The notes below the pieces were generated by a model. That model searched no databases, was not told the origin of the DNA, and saw only the letters and a program-made list of their open reading frames with translations. The position numbers and the translations under genes were made by a program. A DNA stretch of 42,030 nucleotides from Dechloromonas sp. UBA6271 (lineage in GTDB: Bacteria; Pseudomonadota; Gammaproteobacteria; Burkholderiales; Rhodocyclaceae), in the NCBI GenBank assembly GCA_002440665.1, contig DJUX01000034.1, forward strand, positions 1-42,030. The letters are read 5' to 3'. Each line of letters starts with the position of its first letter. Position 1 is the first letter of the stretch. Positions 18,480 through 26,208 of this stretch are shown piece after piece.

Positions 18480-20825
18480 ATGACGGACAGCGTTTCCGGA
18501 CACCCGCAGGACCACGCCCACCACGATGTACAGCCTTTCCCGATCCTTGAGACGGCAGGAGTCTTCAGCGATCCAGTGTGCGGGATGACTGTCAAACCGG
18601 AATCACCCCACGCGTCTGATCTCAACGGTACTCATTACCGCTTTTGCAGTGCCAAGTGCAAAATCAAGTTCGATGCGGAACCGGCGCGCTACCTTGCTCA
18701 GCAGCCGGCAGAGCCCGCCATTCCAGATGCCGAATACACCTGCCCGATGCACCCTGAAATCCGGCAGATCGGGCCCGGGACCTGCCCCAAGTGCGGCATG
18801 GCCCTCGAACCGCTGCTGCCCGATCTCGACCAAGACGAGGACAACACCGAGTATCGGGATTTCCGCCGCCGCTTCTGGGCCAGCCTGCCGCTGACCGTGG
18901 TTGTGGTCGTCCTGGCGATGGCTGGGCACCGGCTGGAAGGTCTGTCGCCGACGGTCCGCACTTGGGGCGAACTGCTGTTCAGCCTGCCCATAGTGCTCTG
19001 GGCCGGCGCGCCGTTCTTCGTGCGCGGCTGGCAGTCGCTTGTCCAGCGCAGTCCTAACATGTGGACGCTGATCAGTCTCGGCACCGGCGCCGCCTTCGCC
19101 TACAGCGTGGTGGCGGCGCTCGCCCCCGGACTGTTTCCCGTTTCATTCGTCGCCCACGGCCGCATCGGGGTCTATTTCGAGGCGGCGGCGGTCATCATTT
19201 CCCTGACCCTGCTTGGCCAGATGCTCGAACTGCGTGCCCGTTCGCAGACCTCGGCCGCCATCAAGTCCCTGCTTGGCCTCGCCCCGAAGACGGCCCGACG
19301 CATCAATCCCGACGGCACGGAAGAGGATGTGCCGCTGACCCATGTCCATGTTGGCGACACCCTGCGCGTACGGCCTGGCGAGAAAGTGCCGGTAGATGGC
19401 GCTGTTCTGGAAGGTTCCAGCGCCGTCGATGAGGCGATGCTCACCGGCGAACCGCTGCCGGTAACGAAACGGCCGGGTGACAAGGTGATCGGTGCCACCA
19501 TGAACACCTCCGGCAGTCTGGTGATCCGTTCGGAGAAGGTCGGCGCCCAGACCATGCTGGCCCAGATCGTCCAGATGGTCGCCCAAGCCCAGCGTTCCAA
19601 GGCGCCGATGCAGCGCCTGGCGGATGTGGTGGCGGGCTATTTCGTGATCGTGGTGGTCGCCATTGCCGTCACCAGCTTTCTCACCTGGGGATTCTTCGGC
19701 AGCGAACAAGGCTGGGTCTTCGGCCTGATCAACGGCGTCTCGGTGCTGATCATTGCCTGTCCCTGCGCCCTCGGCTTGGCCACGCCGATGTCGATCATGG
19801 TCGCTACCGGCAAGGCGGCGACGCAGGGCATCCTATTCCGGGATGCGGCAGCCATCGAGCGCCTGCGTGACGTGGATACCCTGATCGTGGACAAGACCGG
19901 CACGCTGACCGAAGGTCGCCCGACATTCGAGCGCGCCGTGGCCGTGCCAGGCATCGCCGAGGACGAGGTGCTGCGCTTGGCCGCCAGCCTCGATCAGGGC
20001 AGCGAGCACCCGCTGGCCGATGCTATTGTCCGTGCTGCACGGGAACGCGGGCTCACTCTTGAAAAGGCCGAGCTATTCGAATCGGCGACCGGCATTGGTG
20101 TGCGAGGGACAGTTGGTGGAAAACGACTGGCCCTCGGCAACCGTGCGCTGATGGCCGAGGACGGCGTCGATATCGACGTCCTTGGCAAGGAAGCGGAAAC
20201 CCTGCGCAAAAGCGGCGCCAGCGTCATGCATCTGGCGGCCGACGGCCGCCTGCTCGGCCTGCTGGTCGTCGCCGACCCGATCAAGGCGAGCACCCAGGAA
20301 GCCCTGACCATCCTGCGCCAGGCAGGGCTGCGCATCGTGATGGCCACCGGCGACGGCCTGACCACCGCCCAGGCGGTCGGCGCCCGGCTGGGCATCGACG
20401 AGGTGTACGGCGAGGTCAAGCCGGCCGACAAGTTGGCCCTGGTCGAACGCCTGCAGCGCGAAGGGCGCGTCGTCGCCATGGCCGGCGACGGCATCAACGA
20501 TGCGCCGGCGCTGGCCAAGGCGGATGTCGGCATCGCGATGGGTACCGGCACCGACGTCGCGATGAATAGTGCCCAGTTGACGCTGGTCAAGGGCGACCTG
20601 CGCGGTATCGCCCGCGCCCGTCTGCTCTCTGTTGCAACGGTCGGCAACATGCGCCAGAACCTGGCCTTCGCCTTTCTTTACAACGCGCTCGGTGTGCCGG
20701 TCGCAGCCGGAATCCTCTACCCGTTCTTCGGTCTGCTACTGTCACCTATCATAGCGGCGGCAGCGATGACTTTGTCGTCGCTCAGCGTGGTCGGCAACGC
20801 GCTGCGTCTGCGCGGACAACAATAA
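18480..20825 (+). CDS. copA: Cu(I)-exporting P1B-type ATPase with YHS and HMBD domains
   Basis: This 781-residue pump uses, instead of the usual CxxC HMA domains, a YHS domain (residues 31-72; Cys34, Cys56, Cys60) and a heavy-metal-binding domain (86-110; YTCPMHPEI, then CPKCGMALEPL). The P-type core follows: TGEP loop, CPC motif in IIACPCALGLATP, phosphorylation site DKTGTLTEG, the HP motif (SEHPLADAI) and hinge GDGINDAPAL. NLAFAFLYN and MTLSSLSVV in the last helices fit the Cu(I) P1B-1 class. AAGGA precedes the ATG at 18480, so the TTG 15 bases upstream was not used. It would move cytoplasmic Cu(I) to the periplasm, complementing CusCBA. Confidence 0.94.
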   Translation: MTDSVSGHPQDHAHHDVQPFPILETAGVFSDPVCGMTVKPESPHASDLNGTHYRFCSAKCKIKFDAEPARYLAQQPAEPAIPDAEYTCPMHPEIRQIGPGTCPKCGMALEPLLPDLDQDEDNTEYRDFRRRFWASLPLTVVVVVLAMAGHRLEGLSPTVRTWGELLFSLPIVLWAGAPFFVRGWQSLVQRSPNMWTLISLGTGAAFAYSVVAALAPGLFPVSFVAHGRIGVYFEAAAVIISLTLLGQMLELRARSQTSAAIKSLLGLAPKTARRINPDGTEEDVPLTHVHVGDTLRVRPGEKVPVDGAVLEGSSAVDEAMLTGEPLPVTKRPGDKVIGATMNTSGSLVIRSEKVGAQTMLAQIVQMVAQAQRSKAPMQRLADVVAGYFVIVVVAIAVTSFLTWGFFGSEQGWVFGLINGVSVLIIACPCALGLATPMSIMVATGKAATQGILFRDAAAIERLRDVDTLIVDKTGTLTEGRPTFERAVAVPGIAEDEVLRLAASLDQGSEHPLADAIVRAARERGLTLEKAELFESATGIGVRGTVGGKRLALGNRALMAEDGVDIDVLGKEAETLRKSGASVMHLAADGRLLGLLVVADPIKASTQEALTILRQAGLRIVMATGDGLTTAQAVGARLGIDEVYGEVKPADKLALVERLQREGRVVAMAGDGINDAPALAKADVGIAMGTGTDVAMNSAQLTLVKGDLRGIARARLLSVATVGNMRQNLAFAFLYNALGVPVAAGILYPFFGLLLSPIIAAAAMTLSSLSVVGNALRLRGQQ

Positions 20826-20840
20826 AACCGAGATCTGCTG

Positions 20841-21265
20841 ATGCCCTCCCGATTGCCTGACACCGCTACGAAATACGAATGGCGCGACTGCTACAGCGCC
20901 GGGAACGCCATCATCGACCAGCAGCATATAAGATGCTACTACTGTATGCGGAGTCGTTGAAATGCTTGGAGAGCGCCGGTCCAGAAGGTTATGAAAAACT
21001 TCATGATCTCCTCCACGAAATGGCTGTCTGTGCCAGAGAGCATTTTTCGAAGGAAGAAGAATTTCTGCCTGCGCGAAATCACCCGATGCTGGCTGAGCAC
21101 GCTGAAGAACATGAACAATTCAAAATCGCGCTAGCCGATTTCTTATTCTCCGCAGTGCAAAGCGAACTGGACAAGACTGGGGTGTTCCGTTTCCTGTCCG
21201 AATGGTGGATTCACCATATCCTCGTATCAGATTTTGACTGTAAGCCGTATCTTGTAGAAAGTTGA
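20841..21265 (+). pseudogene. Bacteriohemerythrin, frameshifted
   Basis: Two frames together encode a complete bacteriohemerythrin. The first frame from ATG 20841 gives YEWRDCYSAGNAIIDQQH, then runs into a stop after 40 codons. The second frame continues as KMLLLYAESLKCLE, then HFSKEEEFLP, HPMLAEHAEEHEQF and HHILVSDFDCKP. All diiron ligands are present (IDQQH, HxxxE, HxxxH, HxxxxD). The break is a two-base excess in CATATAAG (about 20930) where CATAAG is expected, most simply an AT duplication. It may be a true null mutation or a sequencing error. Hemerythrins bind O2 or NO; it follows copA by 15 bp. Confidence 0.8.
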
Positions 21266-21312
21266 GCCCTCATGGGGAAACCCCTCGACGTCAGATTGAC
21301 GCCGGGAGTTTC

Positions 21313-21351
21313 CTGACAAGGATGTAATCAATAGGTCATCCTGATGACAGT
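21313..21351 (+). promoter_or_regulatory. CusR/CopR-type box, copy C
   Basis: The 16-bp dyad CTGACAAGGATGTAAT (21313-21328) is followed by GGTCA at the same 10-bp offset as copies A and B. At the 21-bp offset it has ATGACAGT instead of TTGTTGGT, similar to CTGACAGG downstream of the copK box. It lies about 80 bp before the small exported protein at 21430 and probably drives the operon through 24770. Confidence 0.55.
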
Positions 21352-21429
21352 TACAAAAGCGCAGACTTCTTGGTGTCAGGAATTCATCAGCGATTCAGAC
21401 ATTTCCCACCACTCTCCTGGAGAACCAAC

Positions 21430-21690
21430 ATGAAACTGCAATCCGCACTCTCGGCGTTCCTGTTCGCAACTGTTGCCGCGCTGTCCTTGGGTGCCCAGGC
21501 TGCCGATGCCGACAAAGCACCTCCTGCCGCAGAAATGAAGATGGAACAAGGCGCCAAGCCCGCCAAGCCGCACTCGCATGTTGAGGAAAAAACCGGCGTT
21601 CCTCAAAAGGCGCCTGCCGCAGTTAATCCCGACAAGAAGAATGCTGCACAGGACAAGACGAAGCACTATCATCCGCGCGACGGGAAATAA
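21430..21690 (+). CDS. Small exported Lys/Ala/Pro-rich protein
   Basis: This 86-residue precursor has a clear signal peptide (MKLQSALSAFLFATVAALS, cleavage near AQA at residue 24). The rest is low-complexity, rich in Lys, Ala and Pro, with Met (AEMKMEQ) and two His clusters (KPHSHVEEK and KHYHPRDGK) that could bind Cu. No fold is predicted by eye. CTCTCCTGGAGAACC, containing GGAG, precedes the ATG. It is the first gene behind CusR-like box C. I do not recognise a named family. Confidence 0.7.
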   Translation: MKLQSALSAFLFATVAALSLGAQAADADKAPPAAEMKMEQGAKPAKPHSHVEEKTGVPQKAPAAVNPDKKNAAQDKTKHYHPRDGK

Positions 21691-21802
21691 ATCCCCTGCC
21701 TCCGGCCCTTTAAATACGCGGGGCGATCGGTCCGCACCCATGGGTGACGACAACATCCGGCAGTATGGCCACCTTTTTACATGAAGGCTGTTGGCAGAGG
21801 CC

Positions 21803-21982
21803 ATGGGTTGCGACTCGAAAGTAATACGGTTCGAGTATTGCAAAACGGTGTTGATGGAACACTTGCGCCTTGAATGCAACCACGGTTTTCAGCATGGGGT
21901 GGCGCAAGTCAAAAATAGCGATAAATGGCGAGACGCCGGCCCCATTGATCCGATCAAGGCGATTCTCATGAAGAACGAATAG
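21803..21982 (+). CDS. Doubtful small ORF before the HD-GYP gene
   Basis: A 59-codon frame (MGCDSKVIRFEYCKTVL and onward, ending ILMKNE) ends 25 bases before the HD-GYP gene. It has no ribosome binding site that I can see. The opposite strand carries a similarly long open frame, so coding on either strand is uncertain. If real, it is a Cys-containing cytoplasmic protein of unknown role. Confidence 0.25.
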   Translation: MGCDSKVIRFEYCKTVLMEHLRLECNHGFQHGVAQVKNSDKWRDAGPIDPIKAILMKNE

Positions 21983-22007
21983 CTCGCTCCGCAACCGGGA
22001 GAGCACA

Positions 22008-23336
22008 ATGAGCCTGCCAAGCGCACCGTACCAACTGAACCGAATGCTCGCCATTCGGCTGTGCGTTGCGGCGCTCGTCATCGGCGCGATAGCCGGCATC
22101 GTGGCGTATCAGGTCGAAACGCGGCGTGTCGAATCCATCGTCCTCGAACTCGCAGCCGGCGGGGCTCGCCATCTGGAGTCGCCGGCCATGCAGCTCCTAT
22201 CCCGAGGGAAATCGCCGGAAGACCACAGCGCCTTGAGCGCCCTGTTGGATAGGAATAACTTCGTCGGCATACGGGTTTTCGACGTCAAAAAAGAACTGGT
22301 CTACGAAACGTGGACAAACCTGCCGCCGGGCGTAACCGACGGACTTCGGGGGCACCGGCACGACTGGCCGGCTCTGGGCAGAGATCATCGCAACAGAATC
22401 CGGATCGGCAACGAGCACCTGATTCAGGTAGTCATTCCCTTGGCCCGGGAGTCCGGCAGCCTGGATGGCTATCTTGAGGGAACGTACCGCATCGATCAGG
22501 GAACGCTAGCCAACCAAAAACAGCAGATCCTGGATGGCGTCCTTACGGCAGTCATCGCCGTGTTGGCCACGGCCTTGCTGCTCTATCCCCTCCTGCTCGG
22601 TCTGCTGCGGCAGGCGACGAGACTGTCCCGTCGCCTGCTCGACTCGAATCTGTCGCTTATCCGGTCGCTCGGCAATGCGGTCGCCAAGCGCGACTCTGAC
22701 ACCGACGCGCACAATTACCGCGTCACCCTCTACGCCGTGGCGCTAGCCGAGAAACTGCACTGGCCAAAAGGAGAGATTGCCCACCTGATTGCCGGTGCCT
22801 TCCTTCACGACGTCGGCAAGATCGGCATCCCTGACCACATTCTGCTCAAACCGGGGAAGCTGACCGACGAGGAGTTCGAGATCATGAAAACCCATGCGCT
22901 CCTCGGCCTCGACATTGTCGCCGGCAATGCGTGGATGAACGCCACCCTGGTCATTCGCAACCACCATGAACGCTTCGACGGCTCTGGCTATCCAGATGGG
23001 CTGTGTGGGATGGAAATTCCTCAAGGGGCAAGGCTGTTCGCTGTCGTGGATGTGTTCGACGCCCTCCTCTCGGCACGCCCCTACAAAGCCCCGATACCAT
23101 TCGAGACGGCCCTGGCGCTGATCGAGAATGAATCAGGCCGGCATTTCGATCCGGAAATCGTTATTGCCTTCAGCAGCATTATTGATCGCCTTCACCAGGA
23201 GGTCACCATGGCCAGCGAAGCCGACTTGCACGCCCAACTGCGTTCGGCCATTTTTCGCTATTTCAATACGGATGCGGAGGCTGACGATACAGCGGCATCG
23301 CTTGTTTCTGCCATCGCTGAAGGAGCATCATCATGA
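22008..23336 (+). CDS. Membrane HD-GYP domain protein (putative c-di-GMP phosphodiesterase)
   Basis: This 442-residue protein has a transmembrane helix near 18-36, an extracytoplasmic sensor region (about 40-175), a second helix near 180-202, and a cytoplasmic HD-GYP domain (about 220-390). The domain shows DAHNYRVTLYA, the metal pair in FLHDVGKIGIP, NHHERFDGSGYPDGL carrying the GYP signature, and DVFDALLSARPYK. Such proteins hydrolyse c-di-GMP to pGpG or GMP. A CGGGAGAG ribosome binding site precedes the ATG, and the TGA overlaps the next start (ATGA). Its place among YHS, DUF2933 and copper genes suggests that metal stress is coupled to second-messenger turnover; that is inference. Confidence 0.9.
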   Translation: MSLPSAPYQLNRMLAIRLCVAALVIGAIAGIVAYQVETRRVESIVLELAAGGARHLESPAMQLLSRGKSPEDHSALSALLDRNNFVGIRVFDVKKELVYETWTNLPPGVTDGLRGHRHDWPALGRDHRNRIRIGNEHLIQVVIPLARESGSLDGYLEGTYRIDQGTLANQKQQILDGVLTAVIAVLATALLLYPLLLGLLRQATRLSRRLLDSNLSLIRSLGNAVAKRDSDTDAHNYRVTLYAVALAEKLHWPKGEIAHLIAGAFLHDVGKIGIPDHILLKPGKLTDEEFEIMKTHALLGLDIVAGNAWMNATLVIRNHHERFDGSGYPDGLCGMEIPQGARLFAVVDVFDALLSARPYKAPIPFETALALIENESGRHFDPEIVIAFSSIIDRLHQEVTMASEADLHAQLRSAIFRYFNTDAEADDTAASLVSAIAEGASS

Positions 23337-23836
23337 CCAAGGTTGTGACCACAAGCCGCGACCCAGTGTGCGGCATGGATATCGTTGTTGCCCAGTCCAC
23401 TTTGTTCTCCACCCATCGGGGCATCGTCTACCATTTCTGTTCGGCCCAGTGCCTTGAACGGTTTAACGACATACCTGAGCTCTACACTGGCTCCCAGCGC
23501 ATCGCCGATATCCGGCCCATCCGGAAACGACGCAAGCTCCGACTGGCGGAAGGCAGCGAGTCGGAGATTCGGCGTGCTTGCCAGCGCGTGGGCGACATGA
23601 TGGGTGTGTCCAAGGCCGCAACAGAGAACGGCTGCCTGCTGGTCGAATACGATTTGCGACAAACCATCCTGTCCCAAATCGAGGCAGTCGCCAGCGCCGA
23701 GGGCTTGAAATTCAATGAAGGCTTCCACGGCATCAGGCGGCGTCTTTGGAAATACCTCGAAGCCGGCGAATTGGAAAACGCGGCGCATCCCAGCTCAGGG
23801 GCCTGCTGCAACCGTCCGCCGGTAAAGCTTCGTTGA
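23333..23836 (+). CDS. YHS-domain protein with an HMA-like C-terminal domain
   Basis: This 167-residue cytoplasmic protein begins with a YHS domain (about 9-52: SRDPVCGMDIVV, then YHFCSAQCLERF; three Cys ligands). A second domain (about 68-130) has the beta-alpha-beta-beta-alpha-beta rhythm of heavy-metal-associated (HMA) domains, with MGVSKAATENGCLLVEYD, but has no CxxC metal motif. The tail ends in SSGACCNRPP, whose two Cys could take over metal binding. It is coupled to the HD-GYP gene by ATGA overlap. A copper chaperone or sensor role is plausible but unproven. Confidence 0.8.
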   Translation: MTKVVTTSRDPVCGMDIVVAQSTLFSTHRGIVYHFCSAQCLERFNDIPELYTGSQRIADIRPIRKRRKLRLAEGSESEIRRACQRVGDMMGVSKAATENGCLLVEYDLRQTILSQIEAVASAEGLKFNEGFHGIRRRLWKYLEAGELENAAHPSSGACCNRPPVKLR

Positions 23837-23862
23837 GCGGAGCCGTGACAAGGAGATGCATC

Positions 23863-24123
23863 ATGGCCGATGAAATCCGTAGAAAGCCGCCCACCAGCGA
23901 GAACCAAGATCGCCACTACGAGCGGCGTGTGGCCTGGGGCTGGTGGTTTTTCGCCGCGATTGCCTTGTTCTACTTGCTGACCGAACATCAGGCGCATCTC
24001 TTCGGGGTATTGCCCTTTCTTATTCTTTTGGCCTGCCCGCTGATGCACTTCTTCATGCACGGCCGACACGGCGGGCATGGAGGACATGGGCACGCAGATG
24101 GAAACGAGAAGGATAAAAAATGA
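23863..24123 (+). CDS. DUF2933 small membrane protein
   Basis: This 86-residue protein has a polar N-terminal half, two closely spaced hydrophobic stretches (WGWWFFAAIALFYLLTEH and LFGVLPFLILLACPLMHFFM), and a Gly/His-rich tail (HGRHGGHGGHGHADG). This is the DUF2933 pattern, commonly seen with copper P-type ATPases and the methyltransferase-like gene that follows here. His and Met residues suggest metal binding at the membrane. ACAAGGAGA precedes the ATG, and its stop overlaps the next start. Confidence 0.85.
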   Translation: MADEIRRKPPTSENQDRHYERRVAWGWWFFAAIALFYLLTEHQAHLFGVLPFLILLACPLMHFFMHGRHGGHGGHGHADGNEKDKK

Positions 24124-24770
24124 ACGCCGCCAACGGAGATTACGGACTCTGGTCCCTAGTGGTGATCAACTCGGCCTTCTTCATTCTGTTCGCCGCCAGT
24201 TTCTTCAAGCCGCGCACCCGGCAGGACTGGCGCACCCTGGGCATGTTCTCGGCCTTCGTCGTAGCCCTGTTTACCGAGATGTACGGCTTCCCGCTGACCA
24301 TCTACCTGTTGTCGGGATGGCTGACCGAACGCTTTCCCGAAATCAACTGGCTATCCCATGACGCCGGGCATCTGCCAGAGATGTTGTTCGGCTGGAAGGC
24401 GAATCCGCACTTCGGGCTATTCCACCTGCTGTCCAGTGTCTTCATCATCGGCGGCTTCTGGCTCCTCGCCAAGGCGTGGCCGGTGCTGTACCAAGCCCAG
24501 AAAACAGGCCGCCTCGCGTCGACCGGCCCCTATGCCCGCATTCGCCATCCCCAGTACGTGGCTTTCATTCTGGTCATGACTGGCTTCCTTTTTCAATGGC
24601 CGACCCTGATCACCTTGACCTTGTTTCCAATCCTTGTGGTGATCTATGTCCGCTTGGCGCACCGGGAGGAGGCGCAAGCATTGGTCGATTTTGGAGAGGG
24701 CTATCGTATGTACATAGCCAAAACGCCGGGATGGTGGCCAAATTTGAGCGTTGGCAGAGCCCCGCGCTGA
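24120..24770 (+). CDS. Isoprenylcysteine carboxyl methyltransferase-family membrane protein
   Basis: This 216-residue protein has five or six transmembrane helices. Its C-terminal half carries the ICMT/PEMT signature: STGPYARIRHPQYVAFILVM, and later RLAHREEAQALVDFGEGY. In this superfamily these residues bind S-adenosylmethionine and substrate. Bacterial members in copper-resistance clusters have no known substrate; small molecules, lipids or a peptide cysteine are possible. It overlaps the DUF2933 gene by ATGA and is the last gene of the box C operon. Confidence 0.85.
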   Translation: MNAANGDYGLWSLVVINSAFFILFAASFFKPRTRQDWRTLGMFSAFVVALFTEMYGFPLTIYLLSGWLTERFPEINWLSHDAGHLPEMLFGWKANPHFGLFHLLSSVFIIGGFWLLAKAWPVLYQAQKTGRLASTGPYARIRHPQYVAFILVMTGFLFQWPTLITLTLFPILVVIYVRLAHREEAQALVDFGEGYRMYIAKTPGWWPNLSVGRAPR

Positions 24771-24896
24771 AGAATCACTGACAAAAATCTGCCAGCGACA
24801 AAGTGCAACGCCACGTGATCGTTTAGGCCGCCACGCAGCATTGAAAAGTCTTGGCGTATGATCCTTTCTGAATTCTGCGAGGCTTACAAAATGGAA

Positions 24897-24918
24897 AACG
24901 CCCCGGTGACGGGGCGTT
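24897..24918. terminator. Rho-independent terminator, mainly for copK
   Basis: AACGCCCCG and CGGGGCGTT form a perfect 9-bp stem closed by a GTGA tetraloop. On the minus strand TTTTCC follows, suiting termination of copK transcripts. It also lies between convergent transcription units and may block read-through from the plus strand. Confidence 0.85.
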
Positions 24919-24951
24919 GAAATTATGTAGTTCGCTGGATCGGTTGTGAGA

Positions 24952-25233
24952 TCAGCCGCGACTTCCCGGTGGGTTCAGGATGTTATCGAGGCGCATGACT
25001 TCATCGCCGTGCATCATGATCTTTTGACCATCCTTGGTTTCCATCACCGTATCTTTCTTCATGCGGACTGCGCGGCCCATCTTGTCTTCCATCGCCATCT
25101 TGCCATCCTTAAAGATGTAGACCGTCGAACCATCCTTCAATTCAATCGATTTTTCGACCTTTGCGGCATCAACAGCGTAGGCGGAAGCACCCATGGTGCA
25201 CAGTGCGGCAATCATCAGCATTTTTTTCAACAT
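24952..25233 (-). CDS. copK: CopK-family periplasmic copper-binding protein
   Basis: This 93-residue precursor has a signal peptide ending AYA (about residue 20). A mature domain of about 73 residues matches the CopK family known from Cupriavidus metallidurans: IELKDGSTVYIFKDGKMAM, AVRMKKDTVMETKDG and MMHGDEVMRLDNIL. The many Met residues supply the Cu(I) site of this family. AGGAGATG precedes the start. A perfect TGACAA-N2-TTGTCA box lies 77 bp upstream, and a strong terminator follows the stop, so it is a single-gene unit. Confidence 0.92.
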   Translation of the reverse strand: MLKKMLMIAALCTMGASAYAVDAAKVEKSIELKDGSTVYIFKDGKMAMEDKMGRAVRMKKDTVMETKDGQKIMMHGDEVMRLDNILNPPGSRG

Positions 25234-25309
25234 TTTTCATCTCCTCAAAAAGAGTTGTACTGCATTTGGAATGGTAGTGATACGACCCTGTCAGTTTCCC
25301 AACCGATGG

Positions 25310-25325
25310 GTGACAATGTTGTCAC
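25310..25325 (-). promoter_or_regulatory. CusR/PcoR/CopR 'cop box' upstream of copK
   Basis: GTGACAATGTTGTCAC is a 16-bp dyad with perfect 7-bp arms. It matches TGACAA-N2-TTGTCA, the known binding pattern of CusR, PcoR and CopR regulators. On the copK strand CTGACAGG follows at the same 21-bp offset that carries ATGACAGT in copy C. Confidence 0.8.
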
Positions 25326-25341
25326 TCGTCGGTCATGTTGA

Positions 25342-25734
25342 TTAACCGCCCCGAGAAGCCGGATTTTCTACGACATAAACTGTCACGCCTTCAGCCCCAG
25401 GAATGATATTGGCGAGTGGGAATGACGCCGTGCCGAGCGTATCGAACATCCAGGTAACGCTCTTGCCGCCAACATTGATCCGGATGGTTTCGAGACGCGT
25501 GACGTTCAGGTACTTGGTGCCGCTGTCGATAGTCACTACCCGTGCGGCAGTGCTGGTGGTTGCGTAGCCGTAGGGCGCGAGTTGGTTGGCGGTCGGCTGA
25601 CTCTTGGAATCCGAGACATGCGAAATCCAGTGCGCGCTTCCCCCTTCGGAGTAGTCCTCGTGCGCATAGCTAGTTCCCGTAACGGCAAGTCCGAGAGCCG
25701 CGATCAGGATTAGTTGAGTAATGTTGGTTTTCAT
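25342..25734 (-). CDS. CzcE/CopH-like periplasmic metal-binding protein
   Basis: This 130-residue precursor has a signal peptide ending SYA (about residue 24). The mature part shows YGYATTSTAARVVTIDSG, KYLNVTRLETIRINVGGKSV and TWMFDT, the beta-rich pattern of the CzcE family described in Cupriavidus, where CzcE binds copper in the periplasm. The tail ends VVENPASRGG. A GGAGAGAATC ribosome binding site precedes the ATG, and CusR-like box D is about 80 bp upstream. It lies head-to-tail with copK. CzcE versus CopH cannot be decided by eye. Confidence 0.85.
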   Translation of the reverse strand: MKTNITQLILIAALGLAVTGTSYAHEDYSEGGSAHWISHVSDSKSQPTANQLAPYGYATTSTAARVVTIDSGTKYLNVTRLETIRINVGGKSVTWMFDTLGTASFPLANIIPGAEGVTVYVVENPASRGG

Positions 25735-25810
25735 GATTCTCTCCTTGTGACATCGGGTTAATCGTGTCGGACTATTTCGTCCAACCGTGATGTCATCTTA
25801 GGAGTGCAAT

Positions 25811-25849
25811 ACCAACAAGGCGGTGACCCGTTGATTACGTTTTTGAAAG
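25811..25849 (-). promoter_or_regulatory. CusR/CopR-type box, copy D
   Basis: On the minus strand a degenerate dyad ending CGTAAT (25839-25834) is followed by GGGTCAC at +10 and TTGTTGGTATTG at +21, the same spacing and nearly the same bases as copies A and B. The first half-site is weak, but the second and third blocks are strongly conserved. It drives the czcE-like gene. Confidence 0.6.
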
Positions 25850-25904
25850 CCAACAGGAGGTTCCCTGACAGATAATCGTGCATTCTTCATACTCACTCAC
25901 GACA

Positions 25905-26087
25905 ATGACTGATCCGATCGGCAGGCTAATACTGCGCTGGAAGGAAGACCTCTACAGCACCTACTCGACGTGGTTCCTCTGGACGGAGCGATTGAAGAAT
26001 TTCCGGTCGATTCGGCGCGGCATTGCTCAGGTGGTTCAGGATATCGAAGCTGGTAGCTTTGGAAATGCCTATCGAGGATCAACGTAG
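25905..26087 (+). pseudogene. Truncated N-terminal fragment of a longer hypothetical protein
   Basis: The 60-codon frame (MTDPIGRLILRWKEDLY, then YSTWFLWTERLKNFRSIRRG, ending FGNAYRGST) has the feel of a folded N terminus, with many Trp and Arg. I recall similar openings in larger accessory-genome proteins. The frame stops at 26085 directly after YRGS, where those continue, so I read it as a truncated copy. ATG 25905 is preferred to the upstream GTG, because the extra residues look random. No function is assigned. Confidence 0.4.
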
Positions 26088-26163
26088 GAAACGGTGGTCG
26101 GTTGGGTTGCGGCCAATGACCGTAGTCGCGCCTACAGGTATGTGCAGCTAGTAAACTAAAGTG

Positions 26164-26185
26164 GCGGAGGTGAAACCACCTCCGC
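26164..26185. terminator. Hairpin terminator after the minus-strand mob genes
   Basis: GCGGAGGTG, loop AAAC, CACCTCCGC forms a perfect 9-bp stem, 23 bases past the stop of the minus-strand gene ending at 26209. The minus-strand downstream bases CACTTTAGTTT give only a weak U-tract. It may also stop the plus-strand fragment ending at 26087. Confidence 0.65.
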
Positions 26186-26208
26186 TCTCTTCCGGATTCA
26201 GGCTGCGC

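Noticed and set aside
21272..21300. GGGGAAACCCC and CGTCAGATTGACG hairpins after the hemerythrin gene
   Set aside because: Small stems without a U-tract; they may be chance.
21710..22099. A minus-strand frame of 129 codons opposite the doubtful ORF at 21803
   Set aside because: It overlaps the start of the HD-GYP gene and lacks a ribosome binding site. I could not decide coding on either strand and kept only the shorter plus-strand frame at low confidence.
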